Counted from the stretch's first letter, positions 8,295 through 16,985 are shown. The stretch is 45,175 nt of DNA from Actinomycetes bacterium (GCA_023417775.1 JAEZEJ010000112.1:1-45175), one strand, 5' to 3'. The notes: generated by a model from the sequence alone, not told the origin. Program-made: numbers and translations.

Positions 8295-8804
8295 ATGACA
8301 CGATCTCGAACCGCAGCGCTCTGCGCGCTGCCCCTGCTCGTCGGTGGATTGGTGACGGTCGCCGCGCCAGCTCAAGCCGACACCGGTGGTGAATGCCGCG
8401 ACGGCCGCGCACCGGGTGCGACCATCGTTGGAGAGCCGCCCATGCGCGGTCACACGGCCAAGATCTTAGGCACTCAGCACTTCTGGCCCGTCGGCGGTGG
8501 CTATATCAGAAACGTGACCGTCCTATACCCCGGCTACTCCGAGTCATGGCAGTACACAGTCGGAGCCGGAGTGCCGGGCGACTACGCCAGCCACTCGCGC
8601 CACTCCGTGTTGCGTTGGTGCGAGGACCTCAGCAAACCGGCACCCCAACCTCAGCCCGAACCCCGCCCTAGCGGGAGCGGTGGAGGTGGCCGTGCGGACG
8701 TCGGCGGAGGTGGTATCAGCGTGCCGGCTGGCGTCCCAGTCGTCAGAATGGACGATGACTTAGTGCGCTGGGGCAGGGTCGGACAGGTCCAGAGCATTCA
8801 GTGA
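8295..8804 (+). CDS. Secreted protein of unknown function
   Basis: The family is not recognised. The 169-residue product has a Sec signal peptide with probable cleavage after APAQA (Ala28/Asp29), a compact region with two cysteines (GGECRDG and LRWCEDL) that could form one disulfide, then a Pro/Gln stretch and a Gly-rich linker, and a short C-terminal tail. GGGAGAAG precedes the ATG. Two leucines are encoded by TTA (8466-8468 and 8760-8762), rare in this genome's style, and the codons are less GC-biased than in the neighbours. The stop codon lies in one arm of a 37-bp inverted repeat. These points suggest recent acquisition. Confidence 0.75.
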   Translation: MTRSRTAALCALPLLVGGLVTVAAPAQADTGGECRDGRAPGATIVGEPPMRGHTAKILGTQHFWPVGGGYIRNVTVLYPGYSESWQYTVGAGVPGDYASHSRHSVLRWCEDLSKPAPQPQPEPRPSGSGGGGRADVGGGGISVPAGVPVVRMDDDLVRWGRVGQVQSIQ

Positions 8805-8890
8805 CTCCAGAACCCGTTGAGTGTGACATTTGGACGGTGAAATGTACGTGATTACCGTCCAAACGTCACACTCAACGGGTTCCAGAGTCA
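8802..8890. repeat. 37-bp inverted repeat carrying both convergent stop codons
   Basis: Arms 8802-8838 and 8854-8890 match in 34 of 37 positions after reversal, with a 15-base loop. The outermost three bases of the arms are the TGA stop of the secreted-protein gene and, on the other strand, the TGA stop of the aspartate-semialdehyde dehydrogenase gene. It can act as a bidirectional terminator, but the stem is far longer than needed and no T tract is present, so a small mobile palindromic element is also possible. Confidence 0.8.
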
Positions 8891-9925
8891 GACGAGAAGT
8901 TCGGCGATCTGGATGGTGTTGAGGGCGGCACCCTTGCGGAGATTGTCGCCCGCCACGAAAAGCGCGAGACCGCGCTGCCCGGGGGCGGACTGATCCTGGC
9001 GGATGCGGCCGACGAGGCTCTCGTCGCGCCCAGCGGCCTCCAGCGGAGTCGGGACCTCGGTCACCGTGACCCCCGGGGCGGAAGCGAGGATCTCCTCGGC
9101 TCGCTCCGGCGTGATGTCGCGTGAAAACTCCGCATTGATCGACAGCGAATGGCCGGTGAAGACCGGCACCCGCACGCAGGTGCCGGAGACCCGCAGCTCG
9201 GGGATCCCGAGGATCTTGCGGCTCTCATTGCGGAGCTTCTGCTCCTCATCGGTCTCGTTCGAGCCGTCGTCGACAACCGAGCCGGCCATCGGCAGCACAT
9301 TGAAGGCGATCGGGGCGACGTACTTGAGCGGATCGGGGAACGCCAGGGCGCGGCCGTCGTGGGTCAGCGCATCGGCCTTCTCGACCACTGCCAGGGCCTG
9401 TCCGTGCAGTTCCTCGACACCGGCCAGGCCCGAGCCCGAGACCGCCTGGTAGCTGCTGACGATGAGCCGCTCCAGGCCGGCCTCCTCGTGCAGCGGCCTG
9501 AGGACCGGCATCGCGGCCATCGTGGTGCAGTTGGGGTTGGCGATGATGCCGCGCCCACCGGGTCCGTCGGCGGACGGGATGTCGCCGGGGTTGACCTCGC
9601 TGACGACCAGCGGGATCGACGGGTCCTTGCGCCAGGCGGAGCTGTTGTCGATGACCGTGACACCCACCTCCGCGAAGCGCGGAGCCTGCACCTTGCTCAT
9701 CGTGGCGCCGGCGGAGAACAGCGCGATGTCGAGCCCGGACGGGTCCGCGGTCGCAGCGTCCTCGACGACGATCTCGCCACCCTTCCATGGCAACGTCGAA
9801 CCGGCCGACCTGCTGGACGCGAAGAAGCGCACCTCATCGGCCGGGAAGTCACGTTCCTCCAGCAGACGGCGCATGACTGCGCCGACCTGCCCGGTCGCGC
9901 CGACGACTCCGATCGAGAGGCTCAT
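8888..9925 (-). CDS. asd: Aspartate-semialdehyde dehydrogenase
   Basis: The 345-residue enzyme reduces aspartyl-4-phosphate to aspartate semialdehyde with NADPH, the second step to lysine, threonine, methionine and diaminopimelate. Visible are the Rossmann loop VGATGQVGAVM (residues 8-18), the nucleophile Cys133 in NPNCTTMAAMPVL, and the substrate/catalytic histidine in FTGHSLSINAEF. Length is normal. The ATG overlaps the aspartokinase stop codon by four bases (ATGA), so the two are translationally coupled. Confidence 0.97.
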   Translation of the reverse strand: MSLSIGVVGATGQVGAVMRRLLEERDFPADEVRFFASSRSAGSTLPWKGGEIVVEDAATADPSGLDIALFSAGATMSKVQAPRFAEVGVTVIDNSSAWRKDPSIPLVVSEVNPGDIPSADGPGGRGIIANPNCTTMAAMPVLRPLHEEAGLERLIVSSYQAVSGSGLAGVEELHGQALAVVEKADALTHDGRALAFPDPLKYVAPIAFNVLPMAGSVVDDGSNETDEEQKLRNESRKILGIPELRVSGTCVRVPVFTGHSLSINAEFSRDITPERAEEILASAPGVTVTEVPTPLEAAGRDESLVGRIRQDQSAPGQRGLALFVAGDNLRKGAALNTIQIAELLV

Positions 9926-10443
9926 CGTCCCGTCCCTCCGTAGACCACGGCCTCGACCTCGCCGGTCCCGAGACCGAAGGCCTCGTGGGCGGCGCGCACG
10001 GCCGTATCGACATGCGTCTCCGAGACGGTCACCGAGATGCGGATCTCCGAGGTGGAGATCATCGCGATGTTGACGCCCGCGGCGGCCAGCGCCTCGAAGA
10101 AGGTGGCCGTGATGCCAGGCTGCGAGCGCATGCCCGCACCGATGATCGACACCTTGCCGACGCTGTCGTCGTAGAGCAGCCGCTCGAAGCCGACCTGGTC
10201 CTTGAGCCGGGCGAGCGCGGTCATCGCCGTCTGCCCGTCGGCGCGCGGCAGCGTGAAGGAGATATCGGTGAGCGCGGTGGCCGAGGCCGACACGTTCTGC
10301 ACGATCATGTCGATATTGATCTCCGCATCGCCGAGGGCGCGCAGGATCGCCGCGGCCTCGCCCGGACGGTCCGGGACGCCGACCACGGTGATCTTGGCCT
10401 CGCTGCGATCGTGCGCGACGCCGGAGATGATGGCCTGCTCCAT
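9922..10443 (-). other. Internal in-frame start for aspartokinase beta subunit
   Basis: Inside lysC an ATG at 10443 is preceded by AGGAAGG nine bases away and opens a 173-residue product starting MEQAIISGVAHDRSEAK, which contains only the two ACT domains. Class II aspartokinases of actinobacteria and Bacillus are alpha2beta2, with the beta chain translated from exactly such an internal start. The ribosome site and start are visible; the use of the site is inferred from the family. Confidence 0.8.
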
Positions 10444-11217
10444 ATCGGAGTTACCTTCCTGCTCGAGGTACCGCGCGACCTGGTCGGCGGCAACGACCCA
10501 CGTGCCCGTCTTCTCCGAGAAGGAGGAGCGCACGTGGATGGGCATGTCGTTGCGGCGCGCGTACTCGACGCACCGCAGGTGGAGGATCTTGGCGCCGTTG
10601 GCGGCCATCTCGAGGGTCTCCTCATAGGAGATCGCCGGGATGCGCCGGGCCCGGGGCTCGATACGCGGGTCGGCGGTGAAGATGCCGTCGACATCGGTGT
10701 AGATCTCGCAGACATCGGCCTTCAACGCCGCGGCGAGGGCGACGGCTGTGGTGTCCGAGCCGCCGCGGCCGAGGGTCGTGATGTCCTTGGTGGTCTGCGA
10801 GACACCCTGGAATCCGGCCACGATGACGACGGCGCCCTCGTCCAGCGCGTCCTGCAGCCGCCCGGGGGTGACGTCGATGATCTTGGCACGGCCGTGCGAG
10901 TCATCGGTGATGACACCGGCCTGCGAGCCGGTGAAGGAGCGTGCCTCCTGGCCGAGATTGCCGATCGCCATCGCGAGGAGCGCCATGGAGATGCGCTCCC
11001 CCGCCGTGAGCAGCATGTCGAGCTCGCGGGCGGGAGGGATCGGGGAGACCTCGTTGGCGAGGTCGATCAGCTCATCGGTGGAGTCGCCCATGGCCGAGAC
11101 CACCACGACGACATCGTGGCCGGCCTTCTTGGCCGCCACGATTCTCCCGGCGACTCGCTTGATGCTCGTGGCGTCGGCCACGGACGAGCCGCCGTACTTC
11201 TGCACGACAATGCCCAC
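9922..11217 (-). CDS. lysC: Aspartate kinase, alpha subunit
   Basis: This aspartokinase of 431 residues phosphorylates aspartate to start the diaminopimelate/lysine/threonine route. It begins with the conserved VVQKYGGSSVADATSIKRV kinase motif and ends with two ACT domains that bind the feedback amino acids (ITVVGVPDRPGEAA; VSIIGAGMRSQPG). I chose the GTG at 11217 because GAAGGA lies seven bases upstream and the length then agrees with other actinobacterial enzymes of about 421 residues. An ATG at 11268 would add 17 residues without a good ribosome site. The gene overlaps asd downstream. Confidence 0.95.
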   Translation of the reverse strand: MGIVVQKYGGSSVADATSIKRVAGRIVAAKKAGHDVVVVVSAMGDSTDELIDLANEVSPIPPARELDMLLTAGERISMALLAMAIGNLGQEARSFTGSQAGVITDDSHGRAKIIDVTPGRLQDALDEGAVVIVAGFQGVSQTTKDITTLGRGGSDTTAVALAAALKADVCEIYTDVDGIFTADPRIEPRARRIPAISYEETLEMAANGAKILHLRCVEYARRNDMPIHVRSSFSEKTGTWVVAADQVARYLEQEGNSDMEQAIISGVAHDRSEAKITVVGVPDRPGEAAAILRALGDAEINIDMIVQNVSASATALTDISFTLPRADGQTAMTALARLKDQVGFERLLYDDSVGKVSIIGAGMRSQPGITATFFEALAAAGVNIAMISTSEIRISVTVSETHVDTAVRAAHEAFGLGTGEVEAVVYGGTGR

Positions 11218-11333
11218 GGAGGGTTCCTTCGGGTCGGTGAGGAAACACTGAACGCCACGCTGCGCCATCCCCCAGTCTACGCATGCGGACGACGGGCGTG
11301 ATATCCGTCCCGCCCCGGTGGCGGCGGGCAGTG

Positions 11334-11933
11334 TCAGCTGCCGACGGACGTCCGGTGCTCGAAGGCACGACCCAAGGTGACCTCGTCGGCGTACTCCAGA
11401 TCGCCGCCGACCGGAAGCCCGCTCGCGAGCTTGGTGACCCGCAGGCCGAGGGGCATCAGCATGCGCATGAGATAGGTGGCGGTCGCCTCACCCTCGAGAT
11501 TGGGGTCGGTGGCGATGATGACCTCGGTGACGGTGCCGTCCTGCAGCCGGCCGAGCAGTTCCTTGATGCGCAGCTGATCGGGGCCAACACCCGCCAGCGG
11601 GCTGATCGCGCCGCCGAGGACGTGGTAGCGGCCGCGGAACTCGCGGGTGCGCTCGATCGCGATGACGTCTTTGCTCTCCTCGACCACGCAGAGCACCGCG
11701 GGGTCGCGGCGCGGGTCGGCGCAGATGCGGCACTCGGTCTCGACGGTGACGTTGAAGCAGATGGCGCAGAAATGCACGCGGGTCTTGGCGTCCACGAGGG
11801 TGGCAGCGAGCCGCTTGACGTCCTCGGGGTCGGCGTCGAGCAGGTGGAAGGCGATGCGCTGAGCGCTCTTGGGACCGATACCCGGCAGCTGGCCGAGCTC
11901 CTCGATGAGGTCCTGAATCACGCTCTCATACAC
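11334..11933 (-). CDS. recR: Recombination mediator protein RecR
   Basis: The 199-residue protein has the full RecR plan: helix-hairpin-helix LGQLPGIGPKSAQRIAFHLL at residues 13-32, a C4 zinc finger (C56, C59, C68, C71), the TOPRIM core beginning CVVEESKDVIAIE, and a C-terminal Walker-B-like region. RecR works with RecO and RecF to load RecA on gapped DNA. The start is GTG at 11933; TAGTCT lies exactly six bases upstream and there is no ribosome site, which suggests a leaderless mRNA. The usual dnaX or ybaB neighbour is not present. Confidence 0.95.
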   Translation of the reverse strand: MYESVIQDLIEELGQLPGIGPKSAQRIAFHLLDADPEDVKRLAATLVDAKTRVHFCAICFNVTVETECRICADPRRDPAVLCVVEESKDVIAIERTREFRGRYHVLGGAISPLAGVGPDQLRIKELLGRLQDGTVTEVIIATDPNLEGEATATYLMRMLMPLGLRVTKLASGLPVGGDLEYADEVTLGRAFEHRTSVGS

Positions 11934-11945
11934 TCCACCAGACTA
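11931..11945 (-). promoter_or_regulatory. Leaderless-type promoter of recR
   Basis: On the minus strand TAGTCT occupies 11945-11940, followed by six bases and the GTG start at 11933. Same geometry as at 4401-4415. Confidence 0.45.
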
Positions 11946-12027
11946 GTCGCCAGCTGCGCCGATGACAGGACCGACGCGGGTGACCCCTTGCGCGGCGTAG
12001 TGTCGAAGCACGATCGAAGGAGTCACC

Positions 12028-13059
12028 ATGAGCATCCCTCGCACCATGCGCGCGGCCGTCAGCAGTCACGCCGGGGCACCGCTGACGATCGAGGAGGTGG
12101 AGATCCCCTCACCGGGACCACACCAAGCACTCGTCCGTGTCCTCACCACGGGCGTGTGCCACACCGATCTTCACGCCGTCGACGGGGACTGGCCAGTTGC
12201 GCCCAAGCGCCCACTGGTGCCGGGCCACGAGGGCTTCGGCGAGGTGGTCGCCGTCGGCGACGAGGTCACCGAGCTCGCCGTGGGCGATCGCGTCGGCAAT
12301 GCGTGGCTGTGGTCGGCCTGCGGCCGCTGCGAGTACTGCCGAAAAGGCTGGGAGACACTCTGCGAGCAGCAGGAGAACGGCGGCTACTCCGTCGATGGGT
12401 CTTTCGCCGAGTACATGCTCGTCGATGAGCGGTACGCCGCGAGAATCCCCGACGGCGTCGATCCGGTCGAGGTTGCCCCGATCCTCTGCGCGGGGGTGAC
12501 GGTCTACAAAGCCCTCAAGGAGACCGAGACAGCGCCCGGCGAGTGGGTGGTGATCTCCGGTATCGGCGGCCTCGGACATGTCGCCGTGCAATACGCCACC
12601 GCCATGGGCATGCGGGTGGTCGCGGTCGACATCGATGACGAGAAGCTCGAACTCGCGCGCCGTCACGGAGCTGAGCTGGCTTTCAACGCCCGCGAGGCCG
12701 ATCCTGGGGAAGCGGTACAGAACGCGATCGGCGGTGCCCACGGGGTACTCGTCACCGCGGTCCACCCATCGGCCTTCGGTCAGGCCGCGGCGATGTCGCG
12801 CCGAGGCGGCACGATCGTCTTCGTCGGCCTGCCGGCCGGTGACTTCCCAGCCGATATCTTCGACACCGTGCTCCGCGGGCTGACGATCCGTGGCTCAATC
12901 GTCGGCACCCGACAGGACATGGTCGAGGCCCTGGAGTTCTTCGCCGCCGGCAAGATCCATCCCACTGTGCGCACACGGCGACTCGACGACATCAACGAGA
13001 TCTTCGATGAGATGAAGGCCGGCAAGATCGACGGCAGGATCGTCCTGGAACTCGCCTGA
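12028..13059 (+). CDS. Zinc-dependent alcohol dehydrogenase
   Basis: This 343-residue medium-chain dehydrogenase has the catalytic zinc ligands C44 (GVCHTDLHA) and H67-E68 (GHEGFGEVVAVGDEV), the four-cysteine structural zinc site C98, C101, C104 and C112, and the NAD-binding fold at GIGGLGHVAVQYA. It resembles AdhP-type ethanol-active enzymes and oxidises primary alcohols to aldehydes with NAD. GAAGGAG lies seven bases before the ATG. It is monocistronic and convergent with fbiD, only eight bases apart. It could supply aldehydes to the aldehyde dehydrogenase elsewhere in the window, but no shared regulation is visible. Confidence 0.93.
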   Translation: MSIPRTMRAAVSSHAGAPLTIEEVEIPSPGPHQALVRVLTTGVCHTDLHAVDGDWPVAPKRPLVPGHEGFGEVVAVGDEVTELAVGDRVGNAWLWSACGRCEYCRKGWETLCEQQENGGYSVDGSFAEYMLVDERYAARIPDGVDPVEVAPILCAGVTVYKALKETETAPGEWVVISGIGGLGHVAVQYATAMGMRVVAVDIDDEKLELARRHGAELAFNAREADPGEAVQNAIGGAHGVLVTAVHPSAFGQAAAMSRRGGTIVFVGLPAGDFPADIFDTVLRGLTIRGSIVGTRQDMVEALEFFAAGKIHPTVRTRRLDDINEIFDEMKAGKIDGRIVLELA

Positions 13060-13067
13060 GACCGGGG

Positions 13068-13673
13068 TCACGAGGCGATCGAGCGATCGATCTCTCGTCC
13101 CCAACCCTGGTGGGCGATGGCCTCCAGGTCGGCAATGGTGTCGACGTCATCGCGCAGACCCGGCCAATCCCCCGTGATCTCGACGACGCCGAGTGCACGG
13201 TGAGCATCGGCCGACCCGGGCCCATAAGCGGCCACCAGCTCGGTCGGAGATGACGCGGTGAGCATGGTCGAGCCCTCTCCATCGCGGTCGGGCACGAAGG
13301 CGCGCCGATGGTCGCTCGCGATGGCCAAAGCCGCACCGAGGGTGGATGCGGTGAGAGCGGGAAGATCGGCGGGGATCACCGCGATCGGCTGATCCGCACG
13401 ATGCGAGATCGCCCACGCTCGGCCATGGTCGACCGCCGCTGCCATGGTCCCCGGATCGGCGAGTTCGATATCCGCGACCGGATGGGCAATGCCCACGACG
13501 ACGACGGTCTCCACCATCGGAACCCGCCTCAGCTCGCCGAGGACGTGGTCGGCGAAGGCGCGCGCGACTCGCTCACGCCGATCCGGTTCCAGCGCGAGCC
13601 GGGTCTTGGCGCGATCGAAGGGCTTGACGGGCACGATGACCGTCCAGCGCGGCTCCTGTGCGTTGCGGGTCAT
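13068..13673 (-). CDS. fbiD: Phosphoenolpyruvate/2-phospholactate guanylyltransferase FbiD (CofC)
   Basis: The 201-residue protein has the CofC nucleotidyltransferase pattern: WTVIVPVKPFDRAKTRL at the N-terminus, a central AVIPADLPALTA segment that binds metal and nucleotide, and a C-terminal GSADAHRALG. In mycobacteria FbiD joins GTP with phosphoenolpyruvate to make the activated precursor used by FbiA. AGGGAG lies seven bases before the ATG. It is the last gene of the F420 set, separated from fbiC by 130 bp that hold three copies of the dispersed 18-bp repeat, so its expression may be uncoupled from the rest. Confidence 0.92.
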   Translation of the reverse strand: MTRNAQEPRWTVIVPVKPFDRAKTRLALEPDRRERVARAFADHVLGELRRVPMVETVVVVGIAHPVADIELADPGTMAAAVDHGRAWAISHRADQPIAVIPADLPALTASTLGAALAIASDHRRAFVPDRDGEGSTMLTASSPTELVAAYGPGSADAHRALGVVEITGDWPGLRDDVDTIADLEAIAHQGWGREIDRSIAS

Positions 13674-13691
13674 CGAACGGCTCCCTGCGGT

Positions 13692-13775
13692 GGCGGTACA
13701 TGGTCAACCGTATCGGCCGCCAATGGGGTTGGTGGTGTACCGCGGACGGGACTGAGAGGTTGATGGTGTACCGCC
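13692..13775. repeat. Dispersed 18-bp repeat cluster B (three copies)
   Basis: Copies lie at 13692-13709 (+), 13727-13744 (-) and 13758-13775 (-); start-to-start spacing is 35 and 31 bp. The last, reversed, reads GGCGGTACACCATCAACC. The array sits between fbiC and fbiD, inside what would otherwise be a continuous F420 operon, and the inverted pair can form a hairpin with a 17-base loop. Confidence 0.85.
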
Positions 13776-13803
13776 CACCGGCGAGGCCACCTGGGGACGG
13801 CGC

Positions 13804-16299
13804 TCATGCCGAGACCGGGGTGTAGAGGGTCGTGCGCTGGCGGGCGGGGCGGCCGGCGAGGGCCGCCATCTGCTCGAGCTCGGCGACGGACTTGGCCGAG
13901 CCATTGGTCGAGCCGGCCATCCGGCTGATGGTCTCCTCCATCAGCGTCCCGCCGAGGTCGTTGACGCCCCCGGCGAGCACCTGGGCGCACAGCGGCGGTC
14001 CCAGCTTGACCCAGGAGCACTGGATGTTGTCGATGAGACCGTGCAATAGGATCCGCGACAGCGCGTGCACCGCCCGGTTGTCGCGGGCGGTCGGCCCGGG
14101 CCGGGCGACACCGGCAAGATAGATGGGGCTCGACTGGTGCACGAATGGCAGCGGTACGAATTCGGTTAATCCGCCGGTGCGGCGCTGCAGGTCCGCGATG
14201 AGGCGCAGGTGCGCGACCCAATGATGCGGCTGGTCGACGTGGCCGTACATCATCGTCGCGGTGGTCGGCAGCCCGACCGCATGGGCCGTGGTGACGACCT
14301 CGATCCACTGGGCGGTGGGAAGTTTGCCCTTGGTCAGGATCCAGCGGATGTCGTCGTCGAGGATCTCCGCGGCGGTGCCGGGCAGCGAGTCGACCCCGGC
14401 CTCGCGCATCGAGGTCAGGAACTCGGTGATCGACAGGCCGGTGCGGGCGACGCCGTTCATGATCTCCATCGGGCTGAACGCATGCAGGTGCAGCGACGGT
14501 GCAGCGGCCTTGACCGCACGGGCGATCTGCTCATAGGAGGTGGCCGGCATCGCCGGGTCGATCCCTCCTTGCAGGCACACCTCCGTCGCCCCGACCTCGA
14601 CCGCCCGGGCCGCCCGGGTCGCGACCTCGTCGAGGGACAGCGTGTAGGCATCGGCATCGGATGCGCGCTGGGCGAAGGCACAGAACCGGCAGCCGGTATA
14701 GCAGACATTGGTGAAGTTGATGTTCCGGTTGACCACATAGGTGACGTCATCGCCCACGGTCGTGCGGCGCAGGTCGTCCGCGAGCGAGCACACCGCCTCC
14801 AGCGCGGGCCCGTCGGCGGTCATCAGCGCGAGCGCCTGCTCGGCGCTGAGCCCCGCGGGGTCGGCCTCGGCCGCCCGCAGCGCCGCGGCCACCTCGACCG
14901 AGCCGAGATGCTCGCCGGCGAGGGCGGGAGCTGAACGCACCTGCTCGCGCAGCGCGGACCAGTCCCCGTAGATCTCGTCGAAGTCGCCCCGCCGGCCCTC
15001 GGTCCGGCCGGTGGTGTCGATGGTGGCGTGCAGGTCCGTGCGCCCGGAGTCCGCCCAGCCGCCGTCGGGCTCCTGCCAGGGACGGCCGACCACCGGAGCC
15101 TTCGTATCCGCGAGCCCGTCCGGCCCGGCGAGGGCGTCGACATGGCCGCGCAGCCGGGGATCGAGCCAGGGCTCGCGCAGATAGCCGGGATGTGCCGTCA
15201 GCCGCTCGCGCAGCGTGAACCCCTCAGCCGCGCAGAGGTCGGCGAGGCGGTCGATCTGCGGCCACGGGCGCTCGGGATTCACATGATCGGGGGTCAGCGG
15301 GCTGATGCCGCCGAAATCATCGACCCCGGCGTCCAATAGCCCGCGGCACTCGTCGAGCTCCACGAGATTGGGTGGCGCCTGCAGCCGCACCGACGGCCCC
15401 AGCACCACCCGGCACGTGGCGATCGCCGCCAGATACTCCTCGACACCGAGGTCATCAGCATGGCGCATCGCGGTATCGGGCTTGGCGCGGAAGTTTTGGA
15501 CGATGACCTCCTGGATCGCGCCGTGCTCGCGGCTGATCCGCCGCAGCTCCAGGATGCTGTCGGCCCGCTCGACCTCGTCCTCGCCGATCCCGATCAGCAG
15601 CCCGGTCGTGAACGGCACCGCCAGCCGGCCGGCGTCCTCCAGGACCCGCAGGCGCACCTCGGGCTCCTTGTCGGGACTGCGGTAGTGCGGCTGCCCCTTC
15701 TCCAGGAGCCGGGTGCTGGTGGTCTCCAGCATCATGCCCATCGAGGGCGCGACCGGCTTGAGACGGGTCAGCTCCGCCCAGCTCATGACTCCGGGGTTGA
15801 GGTGCGGCAACAGCCCGGTCTCCTCCAGCACCCGGATGGCCATCGCCCGCACGTACTCCAGCGTCGAGTCGTACCCAGCCTCCTCGAGCCACTGCCGCGC
15901 CTGCGGCCAGCGGTCCTCCGGCCGGTCACCGAGAGTGAACAACGCCTCCTTGCAGCCCAGCTCGGCACCCCGGCGGGCGATCTCCAGCACCTCATCAGGG
16001 GATAGGAACATCGACTCGCCCTTCGCCGCGAGCACCGCAGGCGACTCCACGAAGGTGCAGTAATGACACCGGTCGCGGCAGAGCTTGGTCAGCGGGATGA
16101 ACACCTTGCGCGAATAGGTGACCATACCGGCACGACCGGCATCGGCCAGGCCCGCATCGCGCACCCGCCGCGCCGCGGCCATCAGCCGCGACAACTCCTC
16201 GCCACGAGCCCCGAACAGCGCCGCGATCTCATCACGGCTCAAGGTCTTCGCCGCCTCAGCGCGCGCGACCGCTCGCGTGATCTCCCGCTGCTTGGGCAT
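13804..16299 (-). CDS. fbiC: F420 synthase FbiC (fused CofH/CofG radical SAM enzyme)
   Basis: This 831-residue protein contains two radical SAM domains, each with a CxxxCxxC cluster: C74/C78/C81 in the N-terminal domain and C533/C537/C540 in the C-terminal domain. Together they build the 5-deazaflavin chromophore Fo from tyrosine and the ribityl-aminouracil intermediate of riboflavin synthesis. The fused form is the actinobacterial arrangement; archaea have separate CofG and CofH. GAGGAGG lies five bases before the ATG. One rare TTA leucine codon occurs at residue 711. It follows the F420 reductase gene with a 26-bp gap. Confidence 0.97.
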   Translation of the reverse strand: MPKQREITRAVARAEAAKTLSRDEIAALFGARGEELSRLMAAARRVRDAGLADAGRAGMVTYSRKVFIPLTKLCRDRCHYCTFVESPAVLAAKGESMFLSPDEVLEIARRGAELGCKEALFTLGDRPEDRWPQARQWLEEAGYDSTLEYVRAMAIRVLEETGLLPHLNPGVMSWAELTRLKPVAPSMGMMLETTSTRLLEKGQPHYRSPDKEPEVRLRVLEDAGRLAVPFTTGLLIGIGEDEVERADSILELRRISREHGAIQEVIVQNFRAKPDTAMRHADDLGVEEYLAAIATCRVVLGPSVRLQAPPNLVELDECRGLLDAGVDDFGGISPLTPDHVNPERPWPQIDRLADLCAAEGFTLRERLTAHPGYLREPWLDPRLRGHVDALAGPDGLADTKAPVVGRPWQEPDGGWADSGRTDLHATIDTTGRTEGRRGDFDEIYGDWSALREQVRSAPALAGEHLGSVEVAAALRAAEADPAGLSAEQALALMTADGPALEAVCSLADDLRRTTVGDDVTYVVNRNINFTNVCYTGCRFCAFAQRASDADAYTLSLDEVATRAARAVEVGATEVCLQGGIDPAMPATSYEQIARAVKAAAPSLHLHAFSPMEIMNGVARTGLSITEFLTSMREAGVDSLPGTAAEILDDDIRWILTKGKLPTAQWIEVVTTAHAVGLPTTATMMYGHVDQPHHWVAHLRLIADLQRRTGGLTEFVPLPFVHQSSPIYLAGVARPGPTARDNRAVHALSRILLHGLIDNIQCSWVKLGPPLCAQVLAGGVNDLGGTLMEETISRMAGSTNGSAKSVAELEQMAALAGRPARQRTTLYTPVSA

Positions 16300-16325
16300 G
16301 GGCGCCTCCTCGTCGGATCGAGTGC

Positions 16326-16985
16326 TCAGACCTGTACGCCGGTGATGGCGATACCTGAACGGGTCTTGTAGCGCTTGTTCATCGAGATCAACACCGCGGT
16401 CAACGGCTCCAACTGGCGGGCCAACCGCAGCCGACCGGCATCGATCCCCGGTTTGCCCGTCACCGCCACGGCCAGACCCGCCACCAATTCCTTCGCCCCG
16501 GCATCATCACCACACACCAGCACATCCTCATGGCCCAACGCATCAGCCGTCTTCCACAGTGAGAGCGCCGCGACGTGATGGAACGCCCCCACTACCCGCG
16601 CCGACGGCACCAGACGCTGCGTCTCCTGCGCCGCGGACTCCTCCAACACCAGCCCATACGGGCCCTCGGAATCGAAGCCCAATGGATTGACGCAGCTGAT
16701 CACGACCTTGCCCGCCAACGACTCGGCCAGACCCGTCACCAGCTCGGCGTGGCCGTCCCATGGAACCGCCAGGAGCACCACATCGGCATCCGCGGCCACC
16801 ACGGCATTCTCGCCTGCACCGACCGCGACACCTGCCTTCTCAGCGATCTCATCGGCCTTCTGCCTCGCTCGACCCTCATCACGCGACCCGATCGTCACCG
16901 CATGGCCCGCCAACGCGAACCGATACGCCAGACCACGTCCCTGCGGACCCGTGCCGCCCACCACGCCGATCTCGTATGTCATCAT
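16326..16985 (-). CDS. npdG: F420:NADPH oxidoreductase
   Basis: The 219-residue protein starts with the NADP-binding loop IGVVGGTGPQGRGLAYRFALAG and TIGSRDEGRA, then shows the F420-dependent NADP reductase pattern (AVVAADADVVLLAVPWDGH, KVVISCVNPLGFDSEG, and GAFHHVAALSLW, which forms part of the F420 pocket). It moves hydride between NADPH and F420. Two adjacent ATG codons (16985 and 16982) are possible starts; AAGGCGGG precedes both. Its place between the CofE gene and fbiC means the cell makes the cofactor and its reducing enzyme together, which supports real use of F420H2 by enzymes such as the luciferase-like protein in this window. Confidence 0.93.
   Translation of the reverse strand: MMTYEIGVVGGTGPQGRGLAYRFALAGHAVTIGSRDEGRARQKADEIAEKAGVAVGAGENAVVAADADVVLLAVPWDGHAELVTGLAESLAGKVVISCVNPLGFDSEGPYGLVLEESAAQETQRLVPSARVVGAFHHVAALSLWKTADALGHEDVLVCGDDAGAKELVAGLAVAVTGKPGIDAGRLRLARQLEPLTAVLISMNKRYKTRSGIAITGVQV

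Noticed and set aside
11269..11333. Lysine riboswitch before aspartokinase
   Set aside because: The gap to the preceding gene is at most 116 bp, mostly shared with the recR end, and I see no lysine-box structure; actinobacteria rarely use it.
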